Origin: DVEG01 sp964405435
Lineage (GTDB): Bacteria > Cyanobacteriota > Cyanobacteriia > Cyanobacteriales > Oscillatoriaceae
Length of the DNA: 64,000 nt
Assembly (NCBI GenBank): GCA_964405435.1
Contig: CAYOOD010000033.1
Coordinates: 4,678-68,677 of the forward strand
Direction of reading: 5' to 3'
The notes below the pieces were generated by a model that saw nothing but the letters and a program-made list of their open reading frames with translations, was not told the origin of the DNA and searched no databases. Of this stretch, positions 8,555 to 18,830 are shown piece after piece. The position numbers were made by a program, and so were the translations under genes. Position 1 is the first letter of the stretch. Every line of letters begins with the position of its first letter.

Positions 8555-11500
8555 TTAATGGCGAGGAGCGATCGCGCCGCAATCGCGCAGGCGTGAAAAG
8601 TAAGTGCGAAACAGGTTTGCATCGGCTTGAGGACAAGCGATGTCAGTGTTCGCCAGTCCAGCTAGCGTATTTTGGCAATCGAAATTAAGCGCTTCTGATT
8701 GGGGCACTTCTGCTTGGGAAACCCTTTCAGAAAAAAGACCGACCAGCGGGTACAAAGCATTCTCCGGGGAATTTCCAGCGCGATTGACGATTTCTGCTTG
8801 CCACGTCTGATAAGGAACGCGATCGATGGAATAGCCAAGCTCTTGAATCCAGGCAACCAATTCATTCAGGGAGAAAGAATCAGGGTTGACTAAGTGAAAA
8901 TTTTTCCCGATCGCTTCTTTTTGCCGCGACAAGTGAACGATCGCTCGGCTCACATAATCCACCGGCGCGACATTCATCATCGCGTCTCCGTCTGGCACGC
9001 ATCCGAGTTGCACGCAGCCGGCGAGCAAGCGGTAAAATGAATCGCTGAGATTGCAGGCACCCGTTTGGCTGTGTCCTGAAATGCGCCCGGGTCGGTAAAT
9101 ACTGATAGGAATGCCGCGATCGCGCCCGATTTCTATCAATTTTTCCGCCACCCATTTGCTCTGCGGGTAAGCGCCCTTGAGAGTTTCTCCCGGCGTCAGT
9201 TCGTCTTCCTCTCGCACGAGCTTTACCCCGCCCGCTGAGGAGAAAACGGATACAGTAGAAACAAAATGCACGGGTTTTAACTTAATTTGACTCGCCAGAC
9301 GCAAAATTTCTTGAGTTCCCAGAACATTAGACGGCTTGAGAACCGAATAGGGATAAGTAAACTTGACAAACGCGCCATCGTGATAAATAACATCGATTTG
9401 GCTTGCCAGTTCTCGAAACTGTTCCTCTGAAAGCCCCAAAAGCGGCTGAGCTAAATCTCCGGCAACCGGAATAATGCGATCGCGCGTTGGCTCGTCCCAA
9501 ATCGAATAAGATTCGAGACTGCTTTGAATGCGCTGCTTGCCGGATTCAGCATCGGAAGAGCGCACCAAGCAATAAATCTCAGCTTGAGTTTGCAGCAGCA
9601 GTTCGCGGAGTAAGAAAGCTCCTAAAAAGCCTGTCGCTCCCGTTAAGAGTACGCGCGCGGGTTCAGTCGTCGGCTCAAAAACTGCCGTTTCAGGGCGGAT
9701 GGCAGGGTCTAGAACAGCTTCAGCATTGATGTCGAAATTCGAGGAGCGATCGCCCGACGTATTGCCCCCTTGTTTCATCGCGATCCTTTCAGCCAAGCCC
9801 GCCACAGTAGGCGCTTCAAACAAAACGCGCAAAGGCAATTCAACCTGAAAAGACTCTCGCACTTTTGCTAGCAACTGCGTGATGAGTAAGGAGTGCCCTC
9901 CTAAGTCAAAGAAATTATCCCAAATCCCCACTTTTTTCAGGCCGAGAAGTTGACTCCAAATGCTGGCGAGTAACGCTTCAACAGGAGTGCGAGGCGCTAC
10001 AAACGTAGCTGTCAAATCGGCTGCCATTTCCGGGGCGGGTAGCGCTTGGCGGTCTATCTTGCCATTGGGCGTGAGCGGCAGCGCTTTCAGAATCACAAAA
10101 GCAGAGGGAATCATGTATTCCGGCAGCTTTTCCTTCAGGAATAAACGCAGGCTTTCAATTAGTTCTGAGTTGGTAGGGGCGATGCCCCCGTGCTCGCCCC
10201 GGCTCCCTTTAGGAACTAAGTAAGCCACTAGGCGCTGACTGTCTGGTTCGCTTTCTTGAAGCAAAACCACCGCCTCGCTGACAGATGAATGAGCAGACAG
10301 CGCCGCCTCAATTTCTCCTAATTCCAGGCGGAAACCTCGCAGCTTGACTTGGCGATCGGCGCGACCGATAAACTCGATAGTTCCGTCTGGCAAATAGCGA
10401 GCCAAATCGCCAGTTCTGTAAAGTCGAGCTTCCGGCTCCTGACTGAATGGATGGCGAATGAATTTTTCTGCCGTGAGTTCGGGTTGTTGCAGATAGCCGC
10501 GAGCCAATCCCGCCCCGCCAATATATAATTCACCGGGCACGCCGACCGGAACGGGCTGCAAGTGCGAATCGAGCAAATAAATCTGCGCGTTGGGCAGCGG
10601 GCGACCGAGAGGCACTGTCTCGGAAATGCGATCGTCTTGCGTTTTTACCTGATAAGTCAAAACGCCTACCGTTGTTTCTGTTGGCCCGTAGTGGTTGAAT
10701 ATCGAACAGGTTGGATTGTATTTCTGAATGAGTTCGATTAAATTCCAGCTCAAAGTTTCTCCGCCGAGAATCAGTCGCTTTTTCGGCAAGATTTGCGCGG
10801 GGTTGGAAGCGCTCAGCAAAGCTTTCAGGTGAGAGGGAACTATTTTGAGACAGTCGATGGAATGCTGCTGAAAGTAAGCGGCGATCGCGTCTGGAGCGGT
10901 GGCGCGTTCTTGAGAGATGACATGCAGGCACCCGCCCGAACACAAAGCAGGGAAAATAACAGTGTGCCCTAAGTCAGCGGCGAAGGTGGAAACGGTGGCG
11001 AAGTTGCCACCCGATGGCAGGTTTAATCGTTCCTGAATGCCGTGCAGGTAATTGAGCAGTTGGCGGTGTTCGATCGCGACGCCTTTGGGCGTGCCGGTGG
11101 AACCCGATGTATAGATAACGTAAGCTAAATTTTCAGGAGAGGCAGAAACAGGAAAAGAAGGGGAACAGGAGAGAATTTCTGCATCTAAGCAGACGATATT
11201 TGCCTGAGTTTCCGGCAAGCTTTCGACGAGGTGCTGTTGCGTTAACAGCACTGGAGTGCGAGCGTTTTGCAACATCAAGGCGAGGCGCTCTTTTGGCATG
11301 GCGGGGTCGAGCGGCAGGTACGCGCCACCTGCTTTGAGGATGCCTAGAATTCCCGCGATCGCCTCTAAGGAGCGCTCGGTGCAAATGCCAACAATAACCT
11401 CTGGCTGGACGCCTAATTGCTGCAAGTAATGGGCGATTTGGTTGGCGCAGGCGTTGAGTTCGCTGTAGGTGATTTGCCGATCTTCAAAAACAGCGGCAAT

Positions 11501-12931
11501 TTTGTCTGGAGAGCGCTCTGCCTGTTCCTCAAATAGTTGATGAACGCACTTATTGAGTTGGTAATCTGCTGTTGTGCTGTTAAACTCTACTAAGAGTTGA
11601 TGTCGGGCGCGATTCCCTTCGGGCTGAGCTAGCTTCACGCTCAGCATTTCCAGGGTGCCGATCGCGGTTTCTGGGTTACTGGCTGCGCTCTGCACCAGGG
11701 CGTGAAATTGCTCTGCCAAGCACCGCACAGCCTCTTCGCTCAAAAAAGCGGGGTCGAAGTCAAACTCGGCAGCGATCGCGTCATTCCGGCGGTAGCAAGA
11801 GAGTTTGACTTTGAAGCGATCGCAGCAAGCATATTGCTCGTACAGCGAAAAAGATCCGCCAGCAGCCGAATATTTTTCGAGCTGTTCGTCAAACTCGAAA
11901 CCAAATGGAAACCCAGAGGAATCGCCCAGATATTCCCGACAGAAATATTCCTGCCATTCACAAGCCTCGCGATCGCGCTGCTGAACTTGCTCCAAAACTT
12001 CCGCAAAGGAAAGGTTTTCTGCCAAATGGCTGCGCAGCGGTAAAAATTTGGCAAACAGCCCCAGCGCGGGCTCTAGTTCTTCGTATTTGCGACCGTCGAA
12101 TGCCGCGCCGACGGTTATATCTGATTTTCCAGTCAGCCGCCAGAGCAGGATTTTCCAGCACGCGAGCAAGAATGCAGAAAGTGAGGTGTTGTACTGGCGG
12201 GCGATCGCTTCCAGTTTTTCCACTAAAGCTAACTCTAATTTAACCTTAAAAGACTGGGGCTCGAATTGAGCTGATAAGCCGCTTGGTTTCTTTTCAAACG
12301 GCAGCCTCAAATTCGCTAGCGCCGAAAAATCTTGCCCATTCCAGTATGCTTTTCCCTCAGCCGCCTCCTCATCTTCGAGCAATTCATTCTGCCATTCGGA
12401 AAATTGAACGTATTGCACGACTTCATCGGAAAGCTCTTCACCGCGAACGCAGGCGGCATAGCACTGGCTGAGTTCTCGAACCAGATTTTTCAGCGTCCGA
12501 GTATCGGCGCACAGTGCGGGCAAGCTGACCAATAAGATATGCCTGTCAGATGATAGGGCAATTAAAGACAAGCGCCAAACCGGATTTTTATCGAGGTTGA
12601 ATGCAGCGCTTTTTTCTTGCTGAAAAATATCCTTTAAATTGGCTTCTTGGTTCTGAGGAGACACGGCGCTCAAATCGACGCACTTCCATGAAACAGAGCT
12701 GCCGTCTGATATCACTTGTATGGGCAGTTTGAGCCCCGCACGTCGCTGAAAGATCGTCCGCATAATTTCGTGGCGATCGCTGACTTTTTCTAAAGCTTTT
12801 TTCAAGAAAGCAATTTTAAAATTTCCTTCGATTAAAATAGCGCCTTGAACGCGATAAGCGGGGCTGTCTTGCTGCAACAGCCACAGATACTTCTGTTGAG
12901 GAGAAAGCCGAAACCCATTAATCGTTTGCAT
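8555..12931 (-). CDS. terminal NRPS module: interface domain-A(Asp)-T-thioester reductase
   Basis: 1458 residues. Residues about 5-440 are condensation-like, but the HHxxxDG motif reads P138-A-L-C-A-D-T, so it should not form peptide bonds. This fits the 'interface' domain that docks beta-hydroxylases on Asp modules. The A domain (about 470-970) gives the hand-read code DLTKIGHVGK (first Asp at 653), typical for aspartate. The carrier domain has GGHS with Ser1014. From about 1090 comes a short-chain-dehydrogenase-type reductase with G1098-A-T-G-F-L-G and the catalytic Y1255-x-x-x-K1259, ending the chain by NAD(P)H reduction to an aldehyde or alcohol in place of a thioesterase. The upstream neighbour's C-terminal C domain and hydroxylase should serve this module. 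A 133-base gap with a heptamer repeat precedes the gene. Confidence 0.92.
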   Translation of the reverse strand: MQTINGFRLSPQQKYLWLLQQDSPAYRVQGAILIEGNFKIAFLKKALEKVSDRHEIMRTIFQRRAGLKLPIQVISDGSSVSWKCVDLSAVSPQNQEANLKDIFQQEKSAAFNLDKNPVWRLSLIALSSDRHILLVSLPALCADTRTLKNLVRELSQCYAACVRGEELSDEVVQYVQFSEWQNELLEDEEAAEGKAYWNGQDFSALANLRLPFEKKPSGLSAQFEPQSFKVKLELALVEKLEAIARQYNTSLSAFLLACWKILLWRLTGKSDITVGAAFDGRKYEELEPALGLFAKFLPLRSHLAENLSFAEVLEQVQQRDREACEWQEYFCREYLGDSSGFPFGFEFDEQLEKYSAAGGSFSLYEQYACCDRFKVKLSCYRRNDAIAAEFDFDPAFLSEEAVRCLAEQFHALVQSAASNPETAIGTLEMLSVKLAQPEGNRARHQLLVEFNSTTADYQLNKCVHQLFEEQAERSPDKIAAVFEDRQITYSELNACANQIAHYLQQLGVQPEVIVGICTERSLEAIAGILGILKAGGAYLPLDPAMPKERLALMLQNARTPVLLTQQHLVESLPETQANIVCLDAEILSCSPSFPVSASPENLAYVIYTSGSTGTPKGVAIEHRQLLNYLHGIQERLNLPSGGNFATVSTFAADLGHTVIFPALCSGGCLHVISQERATAPDAIAAYFQQHSIDCLKIVPSHLKALLSASNPAQILPKKRLILGGETLSWNLIELIQKYNPTCSIFNHYGPTETTVGVLTYQVKTQDDRISETVPLGRPLPNAQIYLLDSHLQPVPVGVPGELYIGGAGLARGYLQQPELTAEKFIRHPFSQEPEARLYRTGDLARYLPDGTIEFIGRADRQVKLRGFRLELGEIEAALSAHSSVSEAVVLLQESEPDSQRLVAYLVPKGSRGEHGGIAPTNSELIESLRLFLKEKLPEYMIPSAFVILKALPLTPNGKIDRQALPAPEMAADLTATFVAPRTPVEALLASIWSQLLGLKKVGIWDNFFDLGGHSLLITQLLAKVRESFQVELPLRVLFEAPTVAGLAERIAMKQGGNTSGDRSSNFDINAEAVLDPAIRPETAVFEPTTEPARVLLTGATGFLGAFLLRELLLQTQAEIYCLVRSSDAESGKQRIQSSLESYSIWDEPTRDRIIPVAGDLAQPLLGLSEEQFRELASQIDVIYHDGAFVKFTYPYSVLKPSNVLGTQEILRLASQIKLKPVHFVSTVSVFSSAGGVKLVREEDELTPGETLKGAYPQSKWVAEKLIEIGRDRGIPISIYRPGRISGHSQTGACNLSDSFYRLLAGCVQLGCVPDGDAMMNVAPVDYVSRAIVHLSRQKEAIGKNFHLVNPDSFSLNELVAWIQELGYSIDRVPYQTWQAEIVNRAGNSPENALYPLVGLFSERVSQAEVPQSEALNFDCQNTLAGLANTDIACPQADANLFRTYFSRLRDCGAIAPRH

Positions 12932-13037
12932 TGTTTTTATTTTTCACTACACTACTTTATTCTCGTTTTTAGCAAAAGGGAGGAAGTCGCGATGAGTTTC
13001 TTGTTTCACTGAAAATACTTCCTCACTTTTCTCTATT

Positions 13038-13067
13038 CAGCACTCAGCACTCAGCACTCAGCACTCA
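13038..13067. repeat. heptamer tandem repeat (CAGCACT)4
   Basis: Four perfect copies of CAGCACT and the start of a fifth run into the stop codon of the 13065-18830 gene. They lie inside the 133-base gap before the terminal NRPS gene. Similar words (GGCACTCAGCACTTATG) occur near 46970. This is a short tandemly repeated element of the cyanobacterial type. It is too short and spacerless to be CRISPR. Confidence 0.8.
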
Positions 13068-16000
13068 TTTCAAGTCTGTCTCAGCAATCATTTCGCCCAT
13101 CGCGACAACAATTTTTCGCGGGCCGATAAATGGATTGCGACTGTGAGCAGCCAGCATATTATCTAGCATTACAATGTCTCCTGCTTGCCAGGGGAAACTC
13201 ACAGCCGCTTGCGCGTACACGGCCTGAACTTCTTCCATTACCGAATCTTCAATCGGAGTGCCGTCACCGTAATAGACATTGCGGGGGAGGTTCTCTTCTC
13301 CAAAAACAGAGAGCAAGGAGGCGCGAGTTGCCGCATCCAAACAGGAAATGTGGTGCAAGGGAAGTTGGTTGAAGAATACCATCTCTCCGGTTTTCGGGTG
13401 CTTCGCGATCGCGGGGCGAACCTTGCGAGTTCTCAAACCATTTCCCGCTTTCCACTCAAATTCTATCCCGGCTGTGCGGCAGTATTCCTCAACCGCCGCT
13501 TTTTCTTCCGTTTTGAAAAAATCTTGCCAGCTTACATCCAGTCCGTCCGTGTAGTTGCGGACGTACATAATTTGCTTTTTCGCAAATTTTTCTCGGATTT
13601 TGGGGTCGAGCAACTGGTAAATTTTCCGGCAGTCAACAATCGGCGTTTCTCCGCCTTGTTGCGCTGGCTGAACGCAGAAAAACCAGATTTTCATCGGCCA
13701 GCGATGCAGGTGCGAACTCTCGCTGTGAAATAAGATAGCTTTATCTGCCGGGTAAGGAGTCGAGCCGTAAACTTTTCCGCTGACTCCCTCGCGCGGCAAA
13801 TCTCCGTACTCGCCAAATAACTCGGAACAAATAGCGAGAGCAAACTGCTCGAACGCGGAAACTACAGGTTCGGCAAACCCTCGAAACAGAATTGCTCCGT
13901 GGTGCAGCAATTTCGACTCTATGAATTCGCGGTTATTCTTCGCCCAGTCCGCGAGATCGACGTCGGCTACTGCGGGTTTAACGACTAAAGGAAAGCTTTC
14001 TCCAGGGTGCAGATACTCTGTTTTTATCAGCTCTCCTTCCGGCAGAGCCACTACTTTCGGTTGGACGCTCTTAAATTTGCTAAAATTGCTCTCTTTGCGC
14101 TTGACTTCTTGCATGGCTTGTTTCTGCTTCTCCGCTTCCGGGAGAATTTCTAAAGTTTTCAATCGGCTGTCAGGCTGCGCCACAATGCTGCTGAGGAGGG
14201 TTTCAAAGCGATTTGACATTTGAGCGATAGTATCCCTGTCAAATAGGTCGGAATTGTACTTCCAACTGCCCGCAATTCCTCCCTCTGCCTCCGACACGAA
14301 CAGTGCCAAATCAAATTTAGCCGTACCGCTGTCAATTTCAACCGGCGTCAAGGTTAAGCCAGCCAGCTCTAAAGCCGGCATGGGCGCATTTTGCATGACA
14401 AATAAAACTTGAAAGAGCGGCGTCTGGAGCGAGGAGCGATCGGGGCGAAGTTCTTCGACCAATTTGTCGAAGGGCAAATCCTGGCGATCGTAAGCTTTTA
14501 ATGTCACCTCGCGCGCGCGATCGAGCAGTTTGCGAAATGTAGGATTGCCGCGCATGTCGCCTCGCAAAACCAGAATATTGACAAAAAAACCAATTAAAGC
14601 TTCAGTCTCAACCCGGGTGCGGTTGGCAAAGTCAGTACCGACAAGGATATCTTCTCGATCGCTATAGCGGTAAAGCAGCGTTTGAAGTGCTGCCAGCAGC
14701 GTTACAAACAGGGTGACATTTTCTTGTCGGCTGAGGGCGTTCAGCGCTTCTGAAAGTTGCTCAGAAAGCTGGAAAGTATAAATTTCAGCCCGATCGCTAT
14801 AAACAGCAGGACGCGGTTGTTTTGCGGGCAGTTGCAGCGGGGTAAAATCTTGTCCTAAGTGCTGCTTCCAGTCAGCGAGTTTGGCTTGCAAAACTTCCCC
14901 TTGCAGCCACTCTCTTTGCCAAACGGCATAATCTGCGTACTGTACGGAAAGTTCGGGTAGGGGAGAAGGTTTGCCAGCACAGAAAGCTTCGTAAAGCGCC
15001 GCCACTTCCCGCACCAGTACCCCCAGCGACCAGCCATCAGCAACGATGTGGTGTACTGTCAGCAACAGCAGGTATTCTGTCTCGTCAAGCTGTAGTAAAT
15101 TGACGCGCAGCAACGGCCATTTTGTCAGGTCGAAAGGCTGTCGCGCTTCTTCAGCAGCGAGTCGCATTGCCTCGACTTCTCGTTCCCCCTGCGGCAACTT
15201 TCTCAAGTCTACCACGGGCAGGGCGAAATTAAAAGATGAAATAATAACCTGAACGGGTCGTCCTTCTACTGAGCTAAAAGTTGTCCGCAAAGCTTCGTGA
15301 CGCTTGATAACCTCCTGAAAACTTTGCTCCAGCGCTGCCACATTGAGCGCCCCTTTTAAGCGCACCGCTGCCGGGATATTATAGGCAGGAGTTCCGGGCT
15401 GCAATTGGTCGAGAAACCAGAGTCGCTGTTGTGCAAAAGAAAGGGGCAATTCTCCCTGCCGCGACGCCCGCTCGATGGGGGGAGCTTCGAGTTTTCGCTC
15501 GCCGCGAAATTTCGAGAGGCTTTCGCTCAAAGTTGCGACGGTAGGCGATTCAAAAAGAGAGCGCAGGGGCACTTCAACTTTAAAAGCTTCTCGCAGGCGA
15601 GAAATCGCCTGAGTAGCCAGCAGTGAATGTCCTCCTAATTCAAAGAAGTTATCGTAAATTCCAACGCGCTCTAAACCGAGAACTTCCGCCCAAATTTGTG
15701 CGATTACTTGCTCGTCGGCAGTTCGAGGCTCTGCCAAATCGTCCTCGAATTCCGCTCTGTTGGCGTCAGGTACAGGGAGCGATCGCCGGTCGATTTTTCC
15801 GTTAGGCGTTAAAGGCATCGCTTCCAGCAGCACGAACGCTGAGGGCACCATGTATTGCGGCAGCTTTTCCTTGAGAAAGCCGCGCAAGTCCCTTATAAGT
15901 GCTGATTCCTGAGTTTTGAGTGTTGAGTTAGCAACGATATAAGCAACCAAGCGCTTGTCGCCCGGATTGTCCTCGCGAACCAGCGCGATCGCTTCCTGTA

Positions 16001-18830
16001 CGGCTGGATGCTGGTTTAGTACCGCTTCAATCTCGCCTAATTCGATGCGAAAACCGCGAATTTTCACCTGATGATCGCTGCGCCCCAGAAATTCGACGGT
16101 TCCGTCTGGGAGGTAGCGAGCGATATCTCCAGTTTTGTACAGTCGCTCTGAAAAGATTCTGGATGGAGGATTCTGGATTGATGAAAAAGAAGTTCCGCTT
16201 TCCGCAAAGGGATTGGGAATAAATTTTTCTGCGTTCAGTTCGGGACGGTTGAGATAGCCTCTGGATAAACCCACACCGCCGATATACAATTCCCCCAAAA
16301 CGCCTGCAGGCACGGGCTGCAAGTTGGCGTCTAAAATATAAAGCTGGGTGTTGGAAATGGGGCGGCCAATTGGAATAGAACTGCGCTCGGATTCTATGAA
16401 TTTTATCGGATGAATGGCTGTCCAGACAGTGGCTTCAGTGGGGCCGTAAAAGTTCCAAAGGGGAATGTTCCACTCAAGTAACTGAGCAGCGAGTTCTGTA
16501 GGAAAAGCTTCACCGCCGCAAACAATTAGGCGCAGGTTCCACTGTTGCTCGCTGCCGGCAGTTGCTTTCGCGTCAATCAGTTGGCGAATTGCTGAAGGAG
16601 TTTGATTGAGAATGGTGACTCGCTCTCTGCACAGCAGTTCGTAAAATGCGGCTGGCGATCGCGTCAATTCGAGGGGGACGACGACCAGTTTGCAACCGTG
16701 AAGGAGCGCTCCCCAAATTTCCCAGACGGAAAAGTCGAAAGCGTAAGAGTGAAAAACCGTCCAAACGTCGCGATCGCTAAAATTAAATACAGGTCGTGTG
16801 GTGGCAAAAAGATGACCGACGCTGCGGTGGTTGACTTGAACGCCCTTGGGTTTCCCTGTCGAACCTGACGTATAGATTATGTAAGCGAGATTGTCAGGGG
16901 TTGCCTCACTCGAAGGATTTTCTTCGCTTTCCCGCGCGATATTCTGCCAGTCGGAATCTAGGAAAACTTTATGCAAGGCGCGACCGCCGATTTTCTCATC
17001 TAAATGCGACTGCACCAGCAGCACCTCAATCCGAGCATCCTCTAGCATGAAGTTCAAGCGATCGTTAGAATGCGCCGGATCGAGCGGAACGTAAGCGCCG
17101 CCTGCCTTGAGAATGCCGAGCAATCCCACGACCATTTCTAGGGAGCGATCGACAAAAATTCCAACCGGAACTTCCGGTTTAACCCCTAAGCTTTTCAGGT
17201 GACGTGCTAGCTGATTCGCTCGCCGATTCAGCTCTCGGTAGGTTAGCTGCTTCTCTTCAAAAACGACAGCGATCGCATCCGGCGTCAGCTCTGCCTGCGC
17301 TTCAAATAGTTCGTGTAGGCACCGCTCCTTGGGAAATTCTACTTGAGTATTGTTCCACTCGGCAAGCAGTTGCTGCCGTTCGGATTTCGTCAAGATCGGC
17401 AAGTTGGAAATGCGCTGTTCGGGATTGGCTGCAATACTTTCCAGTAAGGTTAGAAAATGTCCGGCCATTCGCCGTGCAGTGCTAGCATCAAACAGGTCTT
17501 GACTGTACTCTAGCGCTGCCTCGATACCGTCCGATCCTTCCTGCAGATCGAGCGCTAAATCAAATCTCGCCGTTTTGCGCTCTATTTCCAAGCTGCTCAA
17601 TGTCACTCCCGGCAATTCTATCTGCGGCGTCTGAACATTGCGCAGGGAAAACAACACCTGAAACAGCGGATTGTAGCTTAAATCTCTTTCGGGCTGCAAG
17701 ATTTCTACCAGTTTCTCAAATGGGAAATCCTGGTGACTGTACGCGCCGACTGCGACTTCTCGCACGCGCCCCAGTAACTCTTTAAAAGTTGGGTTGCCCG
17801 ATAGGTCGTTGCGGAAAACTAGGGTATTTGCAAATAAGCCGATTAACCCCTCGATCTCGCGCCGATTGCGGTTAGCAATGGGGGAGCCGACTAGAATGTC
17901 TTCTTGCCCGGTGTAGCGATAGAGCAGCGTTTTGAACGCCGCCAGCAGGGTCATAAATAAAGTGGCTTTTTCCCGCTGGCTTACTTCGGCGATTTTCTCT
18001 GCGATCGCCTGGGGAATGGCGAACTTATGCACCGCACCTCGGAAGGTTTGCACTGCCGGTCGGGGGCGATCGCTTGGCAGGTTCAGTACGGGAAGATTGC
18101 CTCCGAGCTGTTTTTTCCAGTAGGCAAGTTGCGTTTCTAACACTTCTCCCTGCAACCACTGGCGCTGCCAACTTGCAAAGTCTGCGTACTGCACTGGCAG
18201 TTCGGGAAGCGGGGAAGCTTTCCCCGTGCAAAAGGCTTTGTAAAGGGTGGCTAGTTCCTGAATGAGTATTCCCATCGACCAGCCATCGGAAATGATGTGG
18301 TGCGTGCTGAATAGCAACACCCAGTCTGACTCGCTCAGGTGCAGCAATTTGACACGCAATAAGGGTGCCTGCGACAAGTCGAAAGGTTGCTGAGCTTCTG
18401 TAGCGGCTAACCGCTCAACTTCGCGATCGCGATCGGTTTCGGAAAGCGAACGCAAATCTATCTCTGAAATCTGCAATTTCAGATGGGGAGCGATAACCTG
18501 AACGGGTTGCCCGTTTGCTGTGGTAAAGGCAGTTCGCAAAACTTCGTGACGCTTGACGAGTTCGTTGAGGCTTTGCTCGAGGGCGATCGCGTCGAGCGTC
18601 CCCGTCAGGCGGACGGCGGCGGGAATGTGATAGGTGAAGTTGCCCGGAGCTAGTTGCTCGAAAAACCACAACCGCTGTTGAGCAAACGATAGAGGAAACG
18701 AGTTAGACTCTCGACTTTGCGGTTGAATTTCTGCAAGCGAAACACTCTCCTTTTTCAGGTTGAGTCGCTGCAACATCAACTCGCGTTTTTCCGGCGAAAG
18801 AGCCGCGATACGTTCGATTAAATCACTCAT
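13065..18830 (-). CDS. NRPS C-A(Thr-like)-T-C fused to aspartyl beta-hydroxylase
   Basis: 1921 residues. C1 is intact (H177-H-I-I-S-D-G). The A domain gives DFWNVGFVWK (Asp at 699), closest to the Thr code DFWNIGMVHK but differing at three positions, so Thr is tentative. The carrier Ser is 1069. A second intact C domain (H1260-H-I-V-A-D-G) has no A domain of its own. Residues about 1590-1921 form a TauD/SyrP-type Fe(II)/2-oxoglutarate oxygenase with H1702-S-E1704 and H1896 as the facial triad. I infer that C2 condenses onto the Asp of the next protein and that the fused oxygenase hydroxylates that Asp at C-beta. In siderophore systems, NRPS-fused aspartyl hydroxylases are linked to L-threo products. 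The start ATG overlaps the previous stop (ATGA), showing translational coupling. Confidence 0.92.
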   Translation of the reverse strand: MSDLIERIAALSPEKRELMLQRLNLKKESVSLAEIQPQSRESNSFPLSFAQQRLWFFEQLAPGNFTYHIPAAVRLTGTLDAIALEQSLNELVKRHEVLRTAFTTANGQPVQVIAPHLKLQISEIDLRSLSETDRDREVERLAATEAQQPFDLSQAPLLRVKLLHLSESDWVLLFSTHHIISDGWSMGILIQELATLYKAFCTGKASPLPELPVQYADFASWQRQWLQGEVLETQLAYWKKQLGGNLPVLNLPSDRPRPAVQTFRGAVHKFAIPQAIAEKIAEVSQREKATLFMTLLAAFKTLLYRYTGQEDILVGSPIANRNRREIEGLIGLFANTLVFRNDLSGNPTFKELLGRVREVAVGAYSHQDFPFEKLVEILQPERDLSYNPLFQVLFSLRNVQTPQIELPGVTLSSLEIERKTARFDLALDLQEGSDGIEAALEYSQDLFDASTARRMAGHFLTLLESIAANPEQRISNLPILTKSERQQLLAEWNNTQVEFPKERCLHELFEAQAELTPDAIAVVFEEKQLTYRELNRRANQLARHLKSLGVKPEVPVGIFVDRSLEMVVGLLGILKAGGAYVPLDPAHSNDRLNFMLEDARIEVLLVQSHLDEKIGGRALHKVFLDSDWQNIARESEENPSSEATPDNLAYIIYTSGSTGKPKGVQVNHRSVGHLFATTRPVFNFSDRDVWTVFHSYAFDFSVWEIWGALLHGCKLVVVPLELTRSPAAFYELLCRERVTILNQTPSAIRQLIDAKATAGSEQQWNLRLIVCGGEAFPTELAAQLLEWNIPLWNFYGPTEATVWTAIHPIKFIESERSSIPIGRPISNTQLYILDANLQPVPAGVLGELYIGGVGLSRGYLNRPELNAEKFIPNPFAESGTSFSSIQNPPSRIFSERLYKTGDIARYLPDGTVEFLGRSDHQVKIRGFRIELGEIEAVLNQHPAVQEAIALVREDNPGDKRLVAYIVANSTLKTQESALIRDLRGFLKEKLPQYMVPSAFVLLEAMPLTPNGKIDRRSLPVPDANRAEFEDDLAEPRTADEQVIAQIWAEVLGLERVGIYDNFFELGGHSLLATQAISRLREAFKVEVPLRSLFESPTVATLSESLSKFRGERKLEAPPIERASRQGELPLSFAQQRLWFLDQLQPGTPAYNIPAAVRLKGALNVAALEQSFQEVIKRHEALRTTFSSVEGRPVQVIISSFNFALPVVDLRKLPQGEREVEAMRLAAEEARQPFDLTKWPLLRVNLLQLDETEYLLLLTVHHIVADGWSLGVLVREVAALYEAFCAGKPSPLPELSVQYADYAVWQREWLQGEVLQAKLADWKQHLGQDFTPLQLPAKQPRPAVYSDRAEIYTFQLSEQLSEALNALSRQENVTLFVTLLAALQTLLYRYSDREDILVGTDFANRTRVETEALIGFFVNILVLRGDMRGNPTFRKLLDRAREVTLKAYDRQDLPFDKLVEELRPDRSSLQTPLFQVLFVMQNAPMPALELAGLTLTPVEIDSGTAKFDLALFVSEAEGGIAGSWKYNSDLFDRDTIAQMSNRFETLLSSIVAQPDSRLKTLEILPEAEKQKQAMQEVKRKESNFSKFKSVQPKVVALPEGELIKTEYLHPGESFPLVVKPAVADVDLADWAKNNREFIESKLLHHGAILFRGFAEPVVSAFEQFALAICSELFGEYGDLPREGVSGKVYGSTPYPADKAILFHSESSHLHRWPMKIWFFCVQPAQQGGETPIVDCRKIYQLLDPKIREKFAKKQIMYVRNYTDGLDVSWQDFFKTEEKAAVEEYCRTAGIEFEWKAGNGLRTRKVRPAIAKHPKTGEMVFFNQLPLHHISCLDAATRASLLSVFGEENLPRNVYYGDGTPIEDSVMEEVQAVYAQAAVSFPWQAGDIVMLDNMLAAHSRNPFIGPRKIVVAMGEMIAETDLK

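Noticed and set aside
13038..13067. Heptamer array as a CRISPR-like repeat
   Set aside because: Units are 7 bases and contiguous, with no spacers, and there are no cas genes.
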